From Ilyomonas sp965199845 (GTDB lineage: Bacteria; Bacteroidota; Bacteroidia; Chitinophagales; Chitinophagaceae), in NCBI GenBank assembly GCA_965199845.1, contig CBDATZ010000031.1, positions 10,095-74,094 of the forward strand: DNA of 64,000 bases, read 5' to 3'. The stretch's first letter is position 1, and each line of letters begins with the position of its first letter. This document shows positions 1 through 9,214 of this stretch, piece by piece. The position numbers and the translations under genes are program-made. The notes beneath the pieces were generated by a model. The model ran no database searches, was not told the DNA's origin, and worked only from the letters and a program-made list of their open reading frames with translations.

Positions 1-25
1 GTGTCTTTTCTCTTCGTGGCAAATC

Positions 26-799
26 TTATTTTCCTTTAAAAACCGGCTTTCTTTTTTCGGTAAAAGCTGAAGTTCCTTCAATCATATCTTCAGTTGAAAA
101 ACATTTTCCGAACTGTTTAATCTCGTAATCAAATCCTTGCTGTGTATGATTAAAATGATTAACACAATCCATAATTTTTGAAGCTGCCAGCGGCGATTTT
201 TCAGCAATCAGTTGCAAGGTTTTTTTTGTTTCTGACAAAAGCTGTTCCGGTTCACAAACCTTATTTATCATATTATAACTTTTCGCTTCCTCGGCACTAA
301 TTATTTTGCCGGTGAGCATCATTTCGTTGGCAATGTTTTTTCCAACCAAAGCCGTTAACCGTTGTGTGCCGCCATAACCGGGAATAATTCCCAGGTTAAT
401 TTCCGGCTGACCAAATTTTGCGTTGGTTGATGCATATATAAAATGACAAGCCATGGCGAGTTCGTTTCCGCCGCCTAATGCAAAGCCGTTTACAGCCGCC
501 ACAATTGGCTTCGGAGACGATTCAATTCTATTAAACAAATCATGACCAAACTTGGCTAACGCTTCTCCGGCGCCGGAATCCATTTTACCAAATTCAGAAA
601 TATCAGCGCCAGCAACAAATGCTTTGTTACCACTTCCGGTTATGATCGCTGATTTGATTTCCGGATTGTCGTACACTTCATCAATGGCTTTGTCAAGCTC
701 ATGAAGAACCAATTGGTTTAATGCATTTAATTTATCGGGACGATTAATTGTGATAATAAATATGCTCTCTTCTATACTGGTTTCTATGGCTGTGTACAT
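26..799 (-). CDS. Enoyl-CoA hydratase/isomerase (crotonase family)
   Basis: Crotonase-fold enzyme of about 257 residues, the usual length for enoyl-CoA hydratases, which add water to 2-enoyl-CoA in fatty-acid or amino-acid breakdown. The CoA/oxyanion-hole segments are visible: AFVAGADISEF, then NGFALGGGNELAMAC, then the glutamate-containing PEINLGIIPGYGGTQRL. The open frame runs upstream to 886, but the added 29 residues overlap the end of mnmA and look noncoding, so I start at the ATG at 797-799. It lies 37 bp downstream of mnmA on the same strand and is probably co-transcribed. The exact substrate cannot be told; a role in butyryl-CoA or phenylacetate-type degradation is equally possible. 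Confidence 0.9.
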   Translation of the reverse strand: MYTAIETSIEESIFIITINRPDKLNALNQLVLHELDKAIDEVYDNPEIKSAIITGSGNKAFVAGADISEFGKMDSGAGEALAKFGHDLFNRIESSPKPIVAAVNGFALGGGNELAMACHFIYASTNAKFGQPEINLGIIPGYGGTQRLTALVGKNIANEMMLTGKIISAEEAKSYNMINKVCEPEQLLSETKKTLQLIAEKSPLAASKIMDCVNHFNHTQQGFDYEIKQFGKCFSTEDMIEGTSAFTEKRKPVFKGK

Positions 800-836
800 A
801 ACGTAATTACAGGAATTTTTAAAACAAAATTTAAAA

Positions 837-1952
837 TCAGAAAGCAAAAATATCCGAATCTCCACGCTGAATAATGCCGCCACCAATCACTTCATCGCCT
901 TCGTAAAATACGGCACTTTGCCCCGGAGCAATACTTTTTACAGGTTCTGTAAAACGCACTTTTATATTGTTGCCATCATTGTATAAAATACTTTCTGCAC
1001 CGCGGTCTTTGTACCGGATTTTGGTATGAGCCAAAAAGCCATCTTCTACGCCGTTATATTTAAGCCAGTTTATTTTGCTAACAGTCATGGTTTGCTGCGC
1101 TAAATCATCTTCATCGCCCAATACAACTGTATTTGTTTCCGGATGAATCGCTGTAACATAAGCCGGTTTTCCCAAAGCAATTTCCAAACCTTTCCGCTGA
1201 CCGATTGTATAAAACGGATAACCTTTATGCTGACCTAATTTTTTGCCTTCTTTATTTACAAACCAGCCGCCATCAACTTGTTCTTCCAAGCCACTGACGT
1301 TGCGTTTTAAGAAACCGCGATAGTCGTTATCCGGCACAAAACAAATCTCATAACTTTCACTTTTTTTAGCCAATTCAGGATAACCAAAATCAAGCGCCAT
1401 CTGCCTGATTTCTGTTTTGCGATATTTACCCAACGGCAGAAGCGTTCTGCTTAATACCGCCTGGTCTAAACCCCACAATACGTAACTCTGGTCTTTGGTT
1501 TCATCCAAACCTTTGCTGATTGTGTATCTGCCATTGTTACTTTGATATACGTTTGCATAATGCCCGGTTGCAATAAAATCGCAACTTAACGCATCGGCTC
1601 GCTTCAATAAAGCCCGCCATTTGATATGCGTATTACACATCACGCAAGGGTTTGGTGTGCGACCGGCCAGATATTCTTCTACAAAATTCTCTACCACGAA
1701 ACCACCAAACTCTTCGCGTATATCCAATATAAAATGCGGAAAACCATTCTGAACAGCAGCTTGCCTGGCATCGTTAAAACTGTCTATATTGCAACAGCCG
1801 GTTTCTTTATGGCTGCCGCCGCTGGTTGCATAATCCCAGGTTTTCATAGTAATTCCGACCACTTCGTAGCCTTCGTTGTGCAACATCAGTGCTGCTACGG
1901 TGCTGTCTATACCGCCGCTCATCGCAACCAGCACTTTTCCTTTTCTGCTCAT
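837..1952 (-). CDS. mnmA: tRNA-specific 2-thiouridylase MnmA
   Basis: Cytoplasmic enzyme that thiolates U34 of tRNAs for Lys, Glu and Gln using ATP and a persulfide donor. The 371 residues match the family. The ATP-pyrophosphatase loop MSGGIDSTVAA is at about residues 11-21. The catalytic cysteine pair is likely C106 (in NPCVMCNTHIKW) and C204 (in SYEICFVPD). The C-terminal beta-barrel segment ends in the FYEGDEVIGGGII motif. Where the E. coli enzyme has an aspartate three residues before the nucleophile, this protein has a cysteine (C103); I believe this is common in Bacteroidota. It appears to lead a two-gene unit with the crotonase gene. Confidence 0.96.
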   Translation of the reverse strand: MSRKGKVLVAMSGGIDSTVAALMLHNEGYEVVGITMKTWDYATSGGSHKETGCCNIDSFNDARQAAVQNGFPHFILDIREEFGGFVVENFVEEYLAGRTPNPCVMCNTHIKWRALLKRADALSCDFIATGHYANVYQSNNGRYTISKGLDETKDQSYVLWGLDQAVLSRTLLPLGKYRKTEIRQMALDFGYPELAKKSESYEICFVPDNDYRGFLKRNVSGLEEQVDGGWFVNKEGKKLGQHKGYPFYTIGQRKGLEIALGKPAYVTAIHPETNTVVLGDEDDLAQQTMTVSKINWLKYNGVEDGFLAHTKIRYKDRGAESILYNDGNNIKVRFTEPVKSIAPGQSAVFYEGDEVIGGGIIQRGDSDIFAF

Positions 1953-1966
1953 TTGCCGCTTTTTTG

Positions 1967-1974
1967 CAAAGATA
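1967..1974 (-). promoter_or_regulatory. Candidate -7 promoter box of mnmA
   Basis: On the minus strand this reads TATCTTTG, an exact match to the Bacteroidota -7 consensus TAnnTTTG, 15 bp before the mnmA start codon. No clear TTTG -33 partner is seen at 19-20 bp. If used, the leader is only a few bases long. Confidence 0.4.
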
Positions 1975-2121
1975 CTTTTTAATAAGGTTTTTATGATTAA
2001 TGCAATGTAATGTGTTAGTCAAGTGTTGAGATGGAATGCCGATATAGATTTACTTACAAATCTTTTATCAACGATTATAAATTGAAATAGCTTGCTTATA
2101 AAATCAGCTGCAAACATTTCA

Positions 2122-3606
2122 TTACAATGTTGTATCCAGCTTGTTTTCAATGTTGCCTGCTGTTGCAATAACAGGTTCAACCTTACACGGATAACCAAAT
2201 AAACAGCGGTCTTTTATCATAGTTGCAACTTCGGCAGGAACATATTCTTCCCAACCTTCTTCGCTGCCTTTTATCATTTCAAGTACCCGGTCTGTTTGCA
2301 CATTCAGGTTATTTTTATTGTAGTCAAGAATGTCTTCTATTTTATCGTTGGCAATTAAGTAACGATATAAATCTATCAAGTGCGGCGGCAATTGTAAACG
2401 CTGGCAATTCTGAATGATGCTATCGCGTAAAGTGGGATAAATGAATAATTTTACTTTACGACTAAATAAAGTTGCAAACGATTCTAAGATGCCGCCGGGC
2501 AAATCTTTATAATGATCTTCGGAGAAAATATATTCAAGGTTCGGATAGCCCAACACTACGCCCAGCTTGAGTTTGGTAATGGTTGAAAGATAAGCTACCA
2601 GTTTATAATACTCGTGGAAATTAGAAATCATAACCGTCTGTCCCAACGAACATAAAATATCTACACGGTCGAGAAAATCTTTCTCATCAATGTCGGCGTT
2701 CAAATCAGCATTTCTTTCTTTTAAAGATTGCAGAGTTAATTCTGTTAATACAACGACATTGTTTTTATCAACATCAGGCTCTTCAAGAAACTGGTTTACA
2801 CCTGTGTTCAGCATATCAATATGTACGTTGATAACAGGACGGAAACGACCTCGCACAACAACAATATTCTTTTTATAAAGCACTTCCGAAGGCTGTTTAT
2901 TTTTCCCATCTGCTCCAAAAACAGCTGCGTCTGAAAAGCCGAATTTTACCAAGTGAAGACTCATCAAACGGTTATCTACTTTCAGAAAATCAGGACCTTC
3001 AAAACGAATCATATCAATCTGCAGGCGGTCTTTGGATAAATCGTCAAGCAACGAAAGCAAGAATAAAACCGGGTTCTCATGATAATTAAAACAAGCGTAA
3101 ATCAGGTTCACACCCAAAATACCAACCGCTTGCTGCTGCAGGTTATTATCGTTATCAGATAGTTTAACATGCAATACAACCTCATTATATACACCACCTG
3201 GCTTTAGTTGAAACCGAACGCCCAACCAGCCATGCCCGGAATTTGTCTTTTGATAATTGAGTGCTGCTACTGTATCGGAAAATGCAAAGAAAGTTGTTGT
3301 AGCGCCGCGCTGTTCGGCCAACCGCTCAATGAGCAAACTATATTCGCGTTCAAGCATTGCTATTAACCTGTTCTCGCTTACATAACGGCGCTTTTTTTCT
3401 GCTCCATAAATGGCATCTGAAAACAACATATCGTAAGCCGACATGGTTTTGGCAATTGTGCCTGATGATGCGCCCGCTTTAAAAAAGTTGGCAGCTACGT
3501 CTTGTCCTGCACCGATTTCGGCGAAAGAACCATAAATTTCAGGATCAAGATTAATTGCCAGCGCTTTTTGTTTTGTTCCAATATTACTGCTTTGTGAAGG
3601 TTTCAT
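2122..3606 (-). CDS. Conserved protein of unknown function, 494 aa
   Basis: I recognise this as a cytoplasmic protein widely conserved in Bacteroidota, with a characteristic N-terminal segment (GAGQDVAANFFKAGASSGTIAK and SAYDMLFSDAIYG, roughly residues 32-67), but I know no established function. No signal peptide, membrane span or enzyme motif is obvious. From memory, relatives carry automatic labels such as nicotinate-nucleotide adenylyltransferase or TonB-dependent receptor. I see no HxGH nucleotidyltransferase motif or receptor architecture that would support either. It is transcribed away from the DUF6934 module, and its 3' end lies 169 bp upstream of the mnmA start. Confidence 0.8.
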   Translation of the reverse strand: MKPSQSSNIGTKQKALAINLDPEIYGSFAEIGAGQDVAANFFKAGASSGTIAKTMSAYDMLFSDAIYGAEKKRRYVSENRLIAMLEREYSLLIERLAEQRGATTTFFAFSDTVAALNYQKTNSGHGWLGVRFQLKPGGVYNEVVLHVKLSDNDNNLQQQAVGILGVNLIYACFNYHENPVLFLLSLLDDLSKDRLQIDMIRFEGPDFLKVDNRLMSLHLVKFGFSDAAVFGADGKNKQPSEVLYKKNIVVVRGRFRPVINVHIDMLNTGVNQFLEEPDVDKNNVVVLTELTLQSLKERNADLNADIDEKDFLDRVDILCSLGQTVMISNFHEYYKLVAYLSTITKLKLGVVLGYPNLEYIFSEDHYKDLPGGILESFATLFSRKVKLFIYPTLRDSIIQNCQRLQLPPHLIDLYRYLIANDKIEDILDYNKNNLNVQTDRVLEMIKGSEEGWEEYVPAEVATMIKDRCLFGYPCKVEPVIATAGNIENKLDTTL

Positions 3607-3712
3607 TTACGCATTTATTTACATAATTCCTTATCTAAAAAGATACCATGAAATTATAAATTTTCTGTTATTTAATGCTGCTTTTAACAGGAAGATACTG
3701 TATTATCTTTTG

Positions 3713-3720
3713 TAAATTTG
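3713..3720 (+). promoter_or_regulatory. Candidate -7 box of the DUF6934 module
   Basis: Reads TAAATTTG, an exact TAnnTTTG match, 84 bp upstream of the reconstructed DUF6934 start codon and just upstream of the 3735-3751 palindrome. Confidence 0.35.
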
Positions 3721-3734
3721 AATGTTAGTGTCTA

Positions 3735-3751
3735 TACGTTTCAAAAACGTA
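3735..3751 (+). promoter_or_regulatory. Perfect palindrome, candidate operator
   Basis: TACGTTT and AAACGTA flank a 3-base CAA spacer. The element lies about 15 bp downstream of the candidate -7 box and 53 bp before the DUF6934 start codon, a position suited to autoregulation. No T tract follows, so it is not a terminator. Confidence 0.35.
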
Positions 3752-3804
3752 AAAGTAACAGACCACATTCAAATCACTTATCTTCATGGTGTTATTATAT
3801 CAGC

Positions 3805-4253
3805 ATGAAACTTGACAGATATGAATTTAAATCTGGCGATACATTTTAAATTATGAATTTTTAAGTGAAGGACCAAAAGGAAAAATTGAAAAGTTGATCC
3901 AGTTCTCACTTATTAATCAAGATAATTTATTTTTCAACCTTGCTTTTGGTGACAAGAATTCGGAAACCGGGGAAATTGATGATATGATTATTACTGACAA
4001 TGGCGATAGTGAAAAAGTTCTTGCAACAGTTGTATCGGCTGTTTATGCTTTTTGTGACAAATTTCCACAAGCATGGATTTACGCAACCGGAAGCACAGTT
4101 GCAAGAACCAGACTTTATAAAATGGGTATTAATAAATATTTTGATATAGTTCAAGAAGACTTTGAAATTTTTGGATTAGCAGAAAATGAATGGGAACGCT
4201 TTATAAAAGACAAAAACTATCAGGCATTTGTTGTACAAAGAAAAGAATCTTAA
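3805..4253 (+). pseudogene. DUF6934 family protein, frameshifted near its N terminus
   Basis: The ATG at 3805 opens a frame reading MKLDRYEFKSGDTF and then hits TAA at 3847. Adding one T to the TTTT run at 3844-3847 restores a continuous frame through to the stop at 4253, giving 149 residues with the family hallmarks: YEFLSEGPKGKIEKL, then NLAFGDKNSETGEIDDM, then NGDSEKVLATVVSAVYAF and YATGSTVARTRLYKMGI. I recognise these as DUF6934, a small Bacteroidota family of unknown function. The next gene begins 9 bp downstream. The break may be a true mutation or a homopolymer consensus error. In the present sequence only a TTG-initiated fragment from 3894 (119 aa) could be made. Promoter-like and operator-like sites upstream suggest the unit was recently functional. 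Confidence 0.75.
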
Positions 4254-4262
4254 ATTTGAAAT

Positions 4263-4427
4263 ATGAAGAGCGTACTTGAATTAAATGAAAAGAAAGTTCC
4301 TATTGTTCGTATTGACAAATCATTAAATAAATACGACAATGTTATTCTCTTTCCCGAGAAAGTAGAGAAAGCTAAAAAAGCTTTTGAAAAATTCGGAGTT
4401 CCTGATTTAAAAAAACAAAGCCGCTAA
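4263..4427 (+). CDS. Small partner protein of DUF6934, 54 aa
   Basis: ATG at 4263, stop TAA at 4425-4427. The product is a charged 54-residue cytoplasmic protein with segments VPIVRIDKSL and YDNVILFPEKVEKAKKAFEKFG. No membrane span or cysteine is present. It starts 9 bp after the DUF6934 stop and shares its orientation, so the two are almost certainly one transcript. From memory, small proteins of this type with an LFPEK segment recur next to DUF6934 genes. The short size and tight pairing recall toxin-antitoxin or other addiction pairs, but nothing in the sequence proves that. The perfect terminator at 4464-4501 follows directly. Confidence 0.65.
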   Translation: MKSVLELNEKKVPIVRIDKSLNKYDNVILFPEKVEKAKKAFEKFGVPDLKKQSR

Positions 4428-4463
4428 TTTTATCACTGTCAAAAGCAAATTAATATTCAATAC

Positions 4464-4501
4464 ATACAAAAGCCTTTGCAATATTGCAAAGGCTTTTGTA
4501 T
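4464..4501. terminator. Perfect 38-bp palindrome, bidirectional terminator
   Basis: A 19+19 bp perfect inverted repeat centred at 4482/4483 with arms containing AAAGCCTTTGCAAT. It has A-rich and T-rich edges on both sides and sits between the plus-strand DUF6934 module and the minus-strand susD, so it can end both transcripts. Confidence 0.85.
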
Positions 4502-4531
4502 AAGAAAATAATTATTCTAAAGAAATAAGAA

Positions 4532-5983
4532 CTAATGAATCAACCACATTATCTGGTTGATATTATCATTTCCGCCGTATTGATTTTGCACAGCTGCATC
4601 CACATTTCCTTTATTATAATCGTACTCGCTTTGCGGATATTGCCAGCGCTTGGGAACCATCATATTGTTATATGTTCCGGGACCAACATGCAATGTTGGA
4701 ATTCCTGTGCGACGCTGCTCATAAAAAGCTTCCCAGCCAGACTGCATAAAAAGCGCAATATATTTTTGAATGATGATTTGTGATATGGCATCTTGCGAAT
4801 TGAACTTTACATCAGGTTGATTTAAATAGTCTGGCGAAACGGTAATTCCATAAAATGCCATAGAAGCAGTAATACCATTAATATAATGTTGTTCTGCAGT
4901 TACAGCATCGGTAATCCAGCCGCGCGAAATGGCTTCTGCAATCAAAAATTCCTGTTCCGGGTAACCCAGCAAGATTAAAGGTTCATTAACCGGGTTTGTA
5001 ATATCATAATACCGGCTGTTAATACGCGAAGCGTTTGCCGAAGCTGTTTGCTGATCGGCAAGCGTAAGTCCGCCGTTAACGCCTGCATAATTGTCAAACA
5101 CATTGGCAGGCAAACCGCTAATTGGCTGCGCAAAAGAAAACAGCCGCGGATCTTTCCTGTCTTTCAGAATATTTACAAATCCTTCTTCCATAGAAACCGC
5201 TGTGCCCAACGAAAGATAACCGGCCGTTGGATAATAGTTTGATGTAGAAGATGAATTAAAAACTATCTGGCCATTATCACTATTGCTTTCCATCAACGGA
5301 TACATATCAGGCTTGCTGATGATATTCTGAAATTGTTGTTTGATGTCAATGCTGCTGTTGCCTTCTCTTTTACTCAAATGAATAAGCAAACGAAGATGAT
5401 ACGCGTTTACAAGTTTTTTCCATTGCGAAGCTTTGCCACCAAAAATAATGTCGCCGCCAATAGAGCCATTTGCATCATCCAGTATTGTATTGGCTTCCTC
5501 CAGTTCAGATAAAATGCCTTTGTACACATCTTCCTGCGCATCATATGTCGGGCGCGTATTTCCGCTAAAACCTCCCAACGCATTTGAATAGGGTATATCG
5601 CCAAACCGCTCGGTAAGCTGACTGAATAATACGGCTCTGAAAAATTTCGCAAGACCGGAATAATTCTTTTGTCCTTGTTGCTGCGCAAGCGTATCCATCG
5701 TTGCAACCTGTCTTAAAATATCATAATTATCATAGTTCCAGTTTGTCCAGCTGTAATCGGCGTTCGAGTTACTTCTTTCATAATACGTAAGCTGGCGGGC
5801 TGCAAACGCCGGATCGGTAGGTGAATAATTGAAAACACTTACACAAACATTGGTAAGCAATAAAGCAGGCGTGGCACTTGATGACTGGTTGGGATTGGTT
5901 TGAAAATTTTCATACTTTTTGCATGAAAAGATGAGCATAGAAAAGCCGGCCAGCAGTAATATTTTAAAATATGAACGCATCAT
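4532..5983 (-). CDS. SusD/RagB-like outer-membrane nutrient-binding lipoprotein (pair 1)
   Basis: Surface lipoprotein of 483 residues that caps the SusC1 channel and captures its ligand. The signal peptide ends in a lipobox (MLIFSC, lipidated Cys at about residue 21) followed by KKYENFQTNPNQSS. This start is typical of the SusD-like_2 subfamily, which carries TPR-like helices. Family segments such as EQEFLIAEAISRGW and GWEAFYEQRRTGIPTL are seen near the C terminus. It begins 18 bp after the SusC1 stop, so the two form one unit closed by the palindrome at 4464-4501. No adjacent sigma/anti-sigma or glycoside hydrolase gene indicates the substrate. Confidence 0.93.
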   Translation of the reverse strand: MMRSYFKILLLAGFSMLIFSCKKYENFQTNPNQSSSATPALLLTNVCVSVFNYSPTDPAFAARQLTYYERSNSNADYSWTNWNYDNYDILRQVATMDTLAQQQGQKNYSGLAKFFRAVLFSQLTERFGDIPYSNALGGFSGNTRPTYDAQEDVYKGILSELEEANTILDDANGSIGGDIIFGGKASQWKKLVNAYHLRLLIHLSKREGNSSIDIKQQFQNIISKPDMYPLMESNSDNGQIVFNSSSTSNYYPTAGYLSLGTAVSMEEGFVNILKDRKDPRLFSFAQPISGLPANVFDNYAGVNGGLTLADQQTASANASRINSRYYDITNPVNEPLILLGYPEQEFLIAEAISRGWITDAVTAEQHYINGITASMAFYGITVSPDYLNQPDVKFNSQDAISQIIIQKYIALFMQSGWEAFYEQRRTGIPTLHVGPGTYNNMMVPKRWQYPQSEYDYNKGNVDAAVQNQYGGNDNINQIMWLIH

Positions 5984-6001
5984 ATTGTTGTAGTTTGAGA
6001 A

Positions 6002-9000
6002 TTAAAAAGTGAGATTCAGATTGAGACCAATGTTGCGGTAAGACGGATCGGCTAATGTTGTTCCTGAATAACCATCCGGATCCATATAAGGCACTTTGGT
6101 AAATAAGGCGAGGTTGCGTCCTGTAACCGAAACGCTGGCAGTTTTAAAAGGCGTTTTTGCAACCACAGCCGGCGACAGGTTATAGGTTAATGTAACTTCG
6201 CGCAGCTTCACAAATGTTCTTTTATACATATCAGCATCATCAATACCGGTAACATAATTTGCGAATATCCAGTCAATATATTTTACCGAAGTTGTATTCG
6301 GCGCAAACTTGCGCGTATCGCTCGTAATATTTCCCTGAACATCGTATTTTACTTCGCCGCTGGTTACTACAACACCTTTTCCAACATACGTTGCTTTGCC
6401 GGCGTACGAATCATCACGATACGAATTGTCTGTATTTACGTGCATTCCGCCTTCATATAATTTTTGTTCTACGCCGTCATACAATACGCCGCCAATTCTT
6501 CCATCGAAAGAAAAGCTTAACCGGAAGTTTTTGTAAGAAAGGCTGTTGATGAAACCAAATTCCCAGTCAGGACTGGTATGACCCATATTGACCAGTTGAT
6601 TTATGTACTTTGGAAACCCGTTGCTTCCGTAAACAATCTGTCCGTCGGGCGAGCGCTCCCAAGCATAGCCGCGATAAACATCTGTTCTGTCGCTAACTTT
6701 AACGCCGTCACGAATGCTATCGCCACCGTAATAAGATTTTACTCTTCTGCGAAGCTGGCTGTAATTTACCGTAACATCCCAGCGAAAATCTTTTGTTCTG
6801 ACAGGCGAACCGGTAACAACAAGTTCAATGCCTCGTCTTGTAATTTCATCCGCGTTCAGCAAAAGATAGTCATAACCTGATGCTTGTGAAACCGGAACTT
6901 GTTTCGGGAAATTCTTTTCGAGATAATTGTAATAAGTAAAATCAACATTAATCCTGTTTTTTAAAAATCCTAGTTCTGCGCCGTATTCACCGGAAATAGT
7001 CGTTCTCGGTTTTATGTTTGGATTGATAATCGTTCCCGAAGCCGAAACTGATGAGTTTCCGTTCCAGCTTGTGCCCAAACCATAAACCGGCAAGGTGTAA
7101 TACGGATCAACATCAGAAGAAATATTAGCATAAGAACCGCGCAGTTTAAAGAAAGAAATAAACGAAGGCAGCTTTACAATTTCAGAACCAATTACACTTA
7201 ACGAAACAGAAGGATAAAAGAATGAATTAAATGGCTTTTGTAAAGTCGTCGTCCAATCGTTACGTCCTGTAACATTCAGGTAAGCTATATTTTTATAACC
7301 CAATTCAGCATACCCATACAGGCTGTTTACTTGTCTTTCGTATAACGAATTGCCGACATCGGTACCAGGACTTAAAGGATTTACAGAATAACTGATATTG
7401 TAAGCTGTTGGAATGGTAAGCCCGCCATTTGTTCCGGCATAAGAACTTTTTGCCTGGCTATATCTTGTGCTGGCGCCGCCGGAAACCGTAGCATGGAAGT
7501 TTTTCAGGAATGTTTTTTTATAAGTCAGCAATACATCTGTCTGCAAAAGAATGTTGCTTGAGTTAGTTACGTCGTAACCACCTTTTGGTGCGGCGCTGGT
7601 TCCGTAATTGATATAACTGTACGGTGTTTTTATATCGGAAGAAACGCTGTTGGTAGTAAGACCGCTTCTTATTAATAGCTGTAAGTCTTTTGAAAAATCG
7701 TATGTGCCATTTACCTGCCCAACAATAACATCATTATAATAACCATGTACATTTTCATTCGCTAAAAACCAGGGATTGTTATACCAGGTATAATTGTAGT
7801 TAAACTGCTGTACATCTTTTACACCATACGGAATATACGAACCGGAACTGGTGGTACGCCCGCCTGCCGGCTGCCAGTAATTGCGCAAATCATTAATGTT
7901 TACATCCGGTCCCATCCATAACAGAATATTGTAGAAGTAATTATTAGGTCCATAACCGGTTTGCGGATAGTTTGGTGTGTATTGTTTATTGTACGATAAA
8001 GTTGCTTCTGCTTTAAACTTGCTGGTGAGTTTTATACTGCCGCCCATGTTTAAAGTTGTAGAGTTTAGCTTCGTATTTGGCACCTGCCCTTTTTGATATA
8101 CATGCGAAACAGAAATCCGGTAATCGCTGCGGTCAGATTTTCCTGAAATGCTTATGTTCTGCGATGTCGAAAGTTCGTTGTTCAAAAAATTTGTCAGGTT
8201 GTTTTGCCCTTTTGTAATCCAGGGTGTTGGTTTATAATGACTATAATCTGTATAACCATTTTGTGTAAATGCATATAACTGGTCAGCATCGTAAGGACTG
8301 TTATATTGAGGATATTCTTCGTAACCACTTGGGTTAGCTGCATTTTTTACATTTAGTTTTGGACCCCATACATAACCATAATCATCATACCATCCGTTTC
8401 CGCCTTTTCCATCAATAAAAGCGTAATAACCATTCCAGCCCATTCCGTAATCTTTCTGTGTTTTGGGTAACGTAAGAAAGCCAGCCTGCATTTGCGTGGT
8501 AGAGTTATAAGAAATTTCGGTTCCGTTGGCGCCGCCTTTTCCTTTTTTTGTGGTTATCATAATGGCGCCGTTAATACCGAGCGAACCATATAAAGCCGAA
8601 GCAGCCGTGCCTTTCAATACGTTTACATTGTCTATATCGTTTGGATTGATATTCCAGAAATCGGTTTGCGTAGGCACGCCATCAATTACCACAAGTGCAC
8701 CTTCGCCGCGCAGATACACTTCCGGATTTTCGAACAAGGTTGATTTTGTGTACACACTTAAACCGGCTACTTTACCAACTAAATTGCTGGCTACGTTAGT
8801 TTCAGGCGCTTTTTGCACGGCTTCTCCTTTTACTTCCTGGGTCGCATACGCAACTTCGCGTTTTTCTTTCCGTATACCCAGAGCCGTAACAACAACATCA
8901 TTCAATTGATTTGCTGCAGGTGTAAGCAAAATTTCCATTCTTTCGGTACTGGCTACTGCAACTGTTTTGTCGTTGTAGCCAATGGCTTTTATTAAAAGCT

Positions 9001-9214
9001 CATCACCTTTTTTTGCACGCAAAGTGAAATGACCAGTCGAGTCGGTAATTGTTGCATTGGTTGAATTGTTTACCGAAACGGTTGCCTGAATTGCCTTGCC
9101 GGCTTCATCTGTTATCACGCCTTTTAACTGGAAAGATTCGTTAGGTTGTTGTGCCCGGCTGTGAAGGCATAGAAATAATAAAAAAATTAAGTAAAAGAGT
9201 TGTAAGCACTTCAT
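6002..9214 (-). CDS. SusC/RagA-like TonB-linked outer-membrane transporter (pair 1)
   Basis: TonB-dependent importer of 1070 residues. Order of parts: signal peptide (residues 1 to about 21, ending SRAQ), carboxypeptidase-like regulatory domain (about 28-105), plug domain (about 110-225) with the SusC signature around KGTAASALYGSLGINGAIMITTKKGKG trimmed to LYGSLGINGAIMITTKKG, then a 22-strand-type barrel ending in RNIGLNLNLTF. There is no STN domain, so it is not built to signal to a FecR partner, in contrast to the SusC at 16017-19544. SusD1 follows after 18 bp. The substrate is unknown; no enzyme genes are attached. Confidence 0.94.
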   Translation of the reverse strand: MKCLQLFYLIFLLFLCLHSRAQQPNESFQLKGVITDEAGKAIQATVSVNNSTNATITDSTGHFTLRAKKGDELLIKAIGYNDKTVAVASTERMEILLTPAANQLNDVVVTALGIRKEKREVAYATQEVKGEAVQKAPETNVASNLVGKVAGLSVYTKSTLFENPEVYLRGEGALVVIDGVPTQTDFWNINPNDIDNVNVLKGTAASALYGSLGINGAIMITTKKGKGGANGTEISYNSTTQMQAGFLTLPKTQKDYGMGWNGYYAFIDGKGGNGWYDDYGYVWGPKLNVKNAANPSGYEEYPQYNSPYDADQLYAFTQNGYTDYSHYKPTPWITKGQNNLTNFLNNELSTSQNISISGKSDRSDYRISVSHVYQKGQVPNTKLNSTTLNMGGSIKLTSKFKAEATLSYNKQYTPNYPQTGYGPNNYFYNILLWMGPDVNINDLRNYWQPAGGRTTSSGSYIPYGVKDVQQFNYNYTWYNNPWFLANENVHGYYNDVIVGQVNGTYDFSKDLQLLIRSGLTTNSVSSDIKTPYSYINYGTSAAPKGGYDVTNSSNILLQTDVLLTYKKTFLKNFHATVSGGASTRYSQAKSSYAGTNGGLTIPTAYNISYSVNPLSPGTDVGNSLYERQVNSLYGYAELGYKNIAYLNVTGRNDWTTTLQKPFNSFFYPSVSLSVIGSEIVKLPSFISFFKLRGSYANISSDVDPYYTLPVYGLGTSWNGNSSVSASGTIINPNIKPRTTISGEYGAELGFLKNRINVDFTYYNYLEKNFPKQVPVSQASGYDYLLLNADEITRRGIELVVTGSPVRTKDFRWDVTVNYSQLRRRVKSYYGGDSIRDGVKVSDRTDVYRGYAWERSPDGQIVYGSNGFPKYINQLVNMGHTSPDWEFGFINSLSYKNFRLSFSFDGRIGGVLYDGVEQKLYEGGMHVNTDNSYRDDSYAGKATYVGKGVVVTSGEVKYDVQGNITSDTRKFAPNTTSVKYIDWIFANYVTGIDDADMYKRTFVKLREVTLTYNLSPAVVAKTPFKTASVSVTGRNLALFTKVPYMDPDGYSGTTLADPSYRNIGLNLNLTF

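Noticed and set aside
1626..1982. Plus-strand open frame of 118 codons inside mnmA
   Set aside because: It lies wholly opposite a gene with complete catalytic motifs and has no recognisable features.
8526..8909. Plus-strand frame of 127 codons inside SusC1
   Set aside because: Shadow of the SusC plug region on the other strand, with no independent support.
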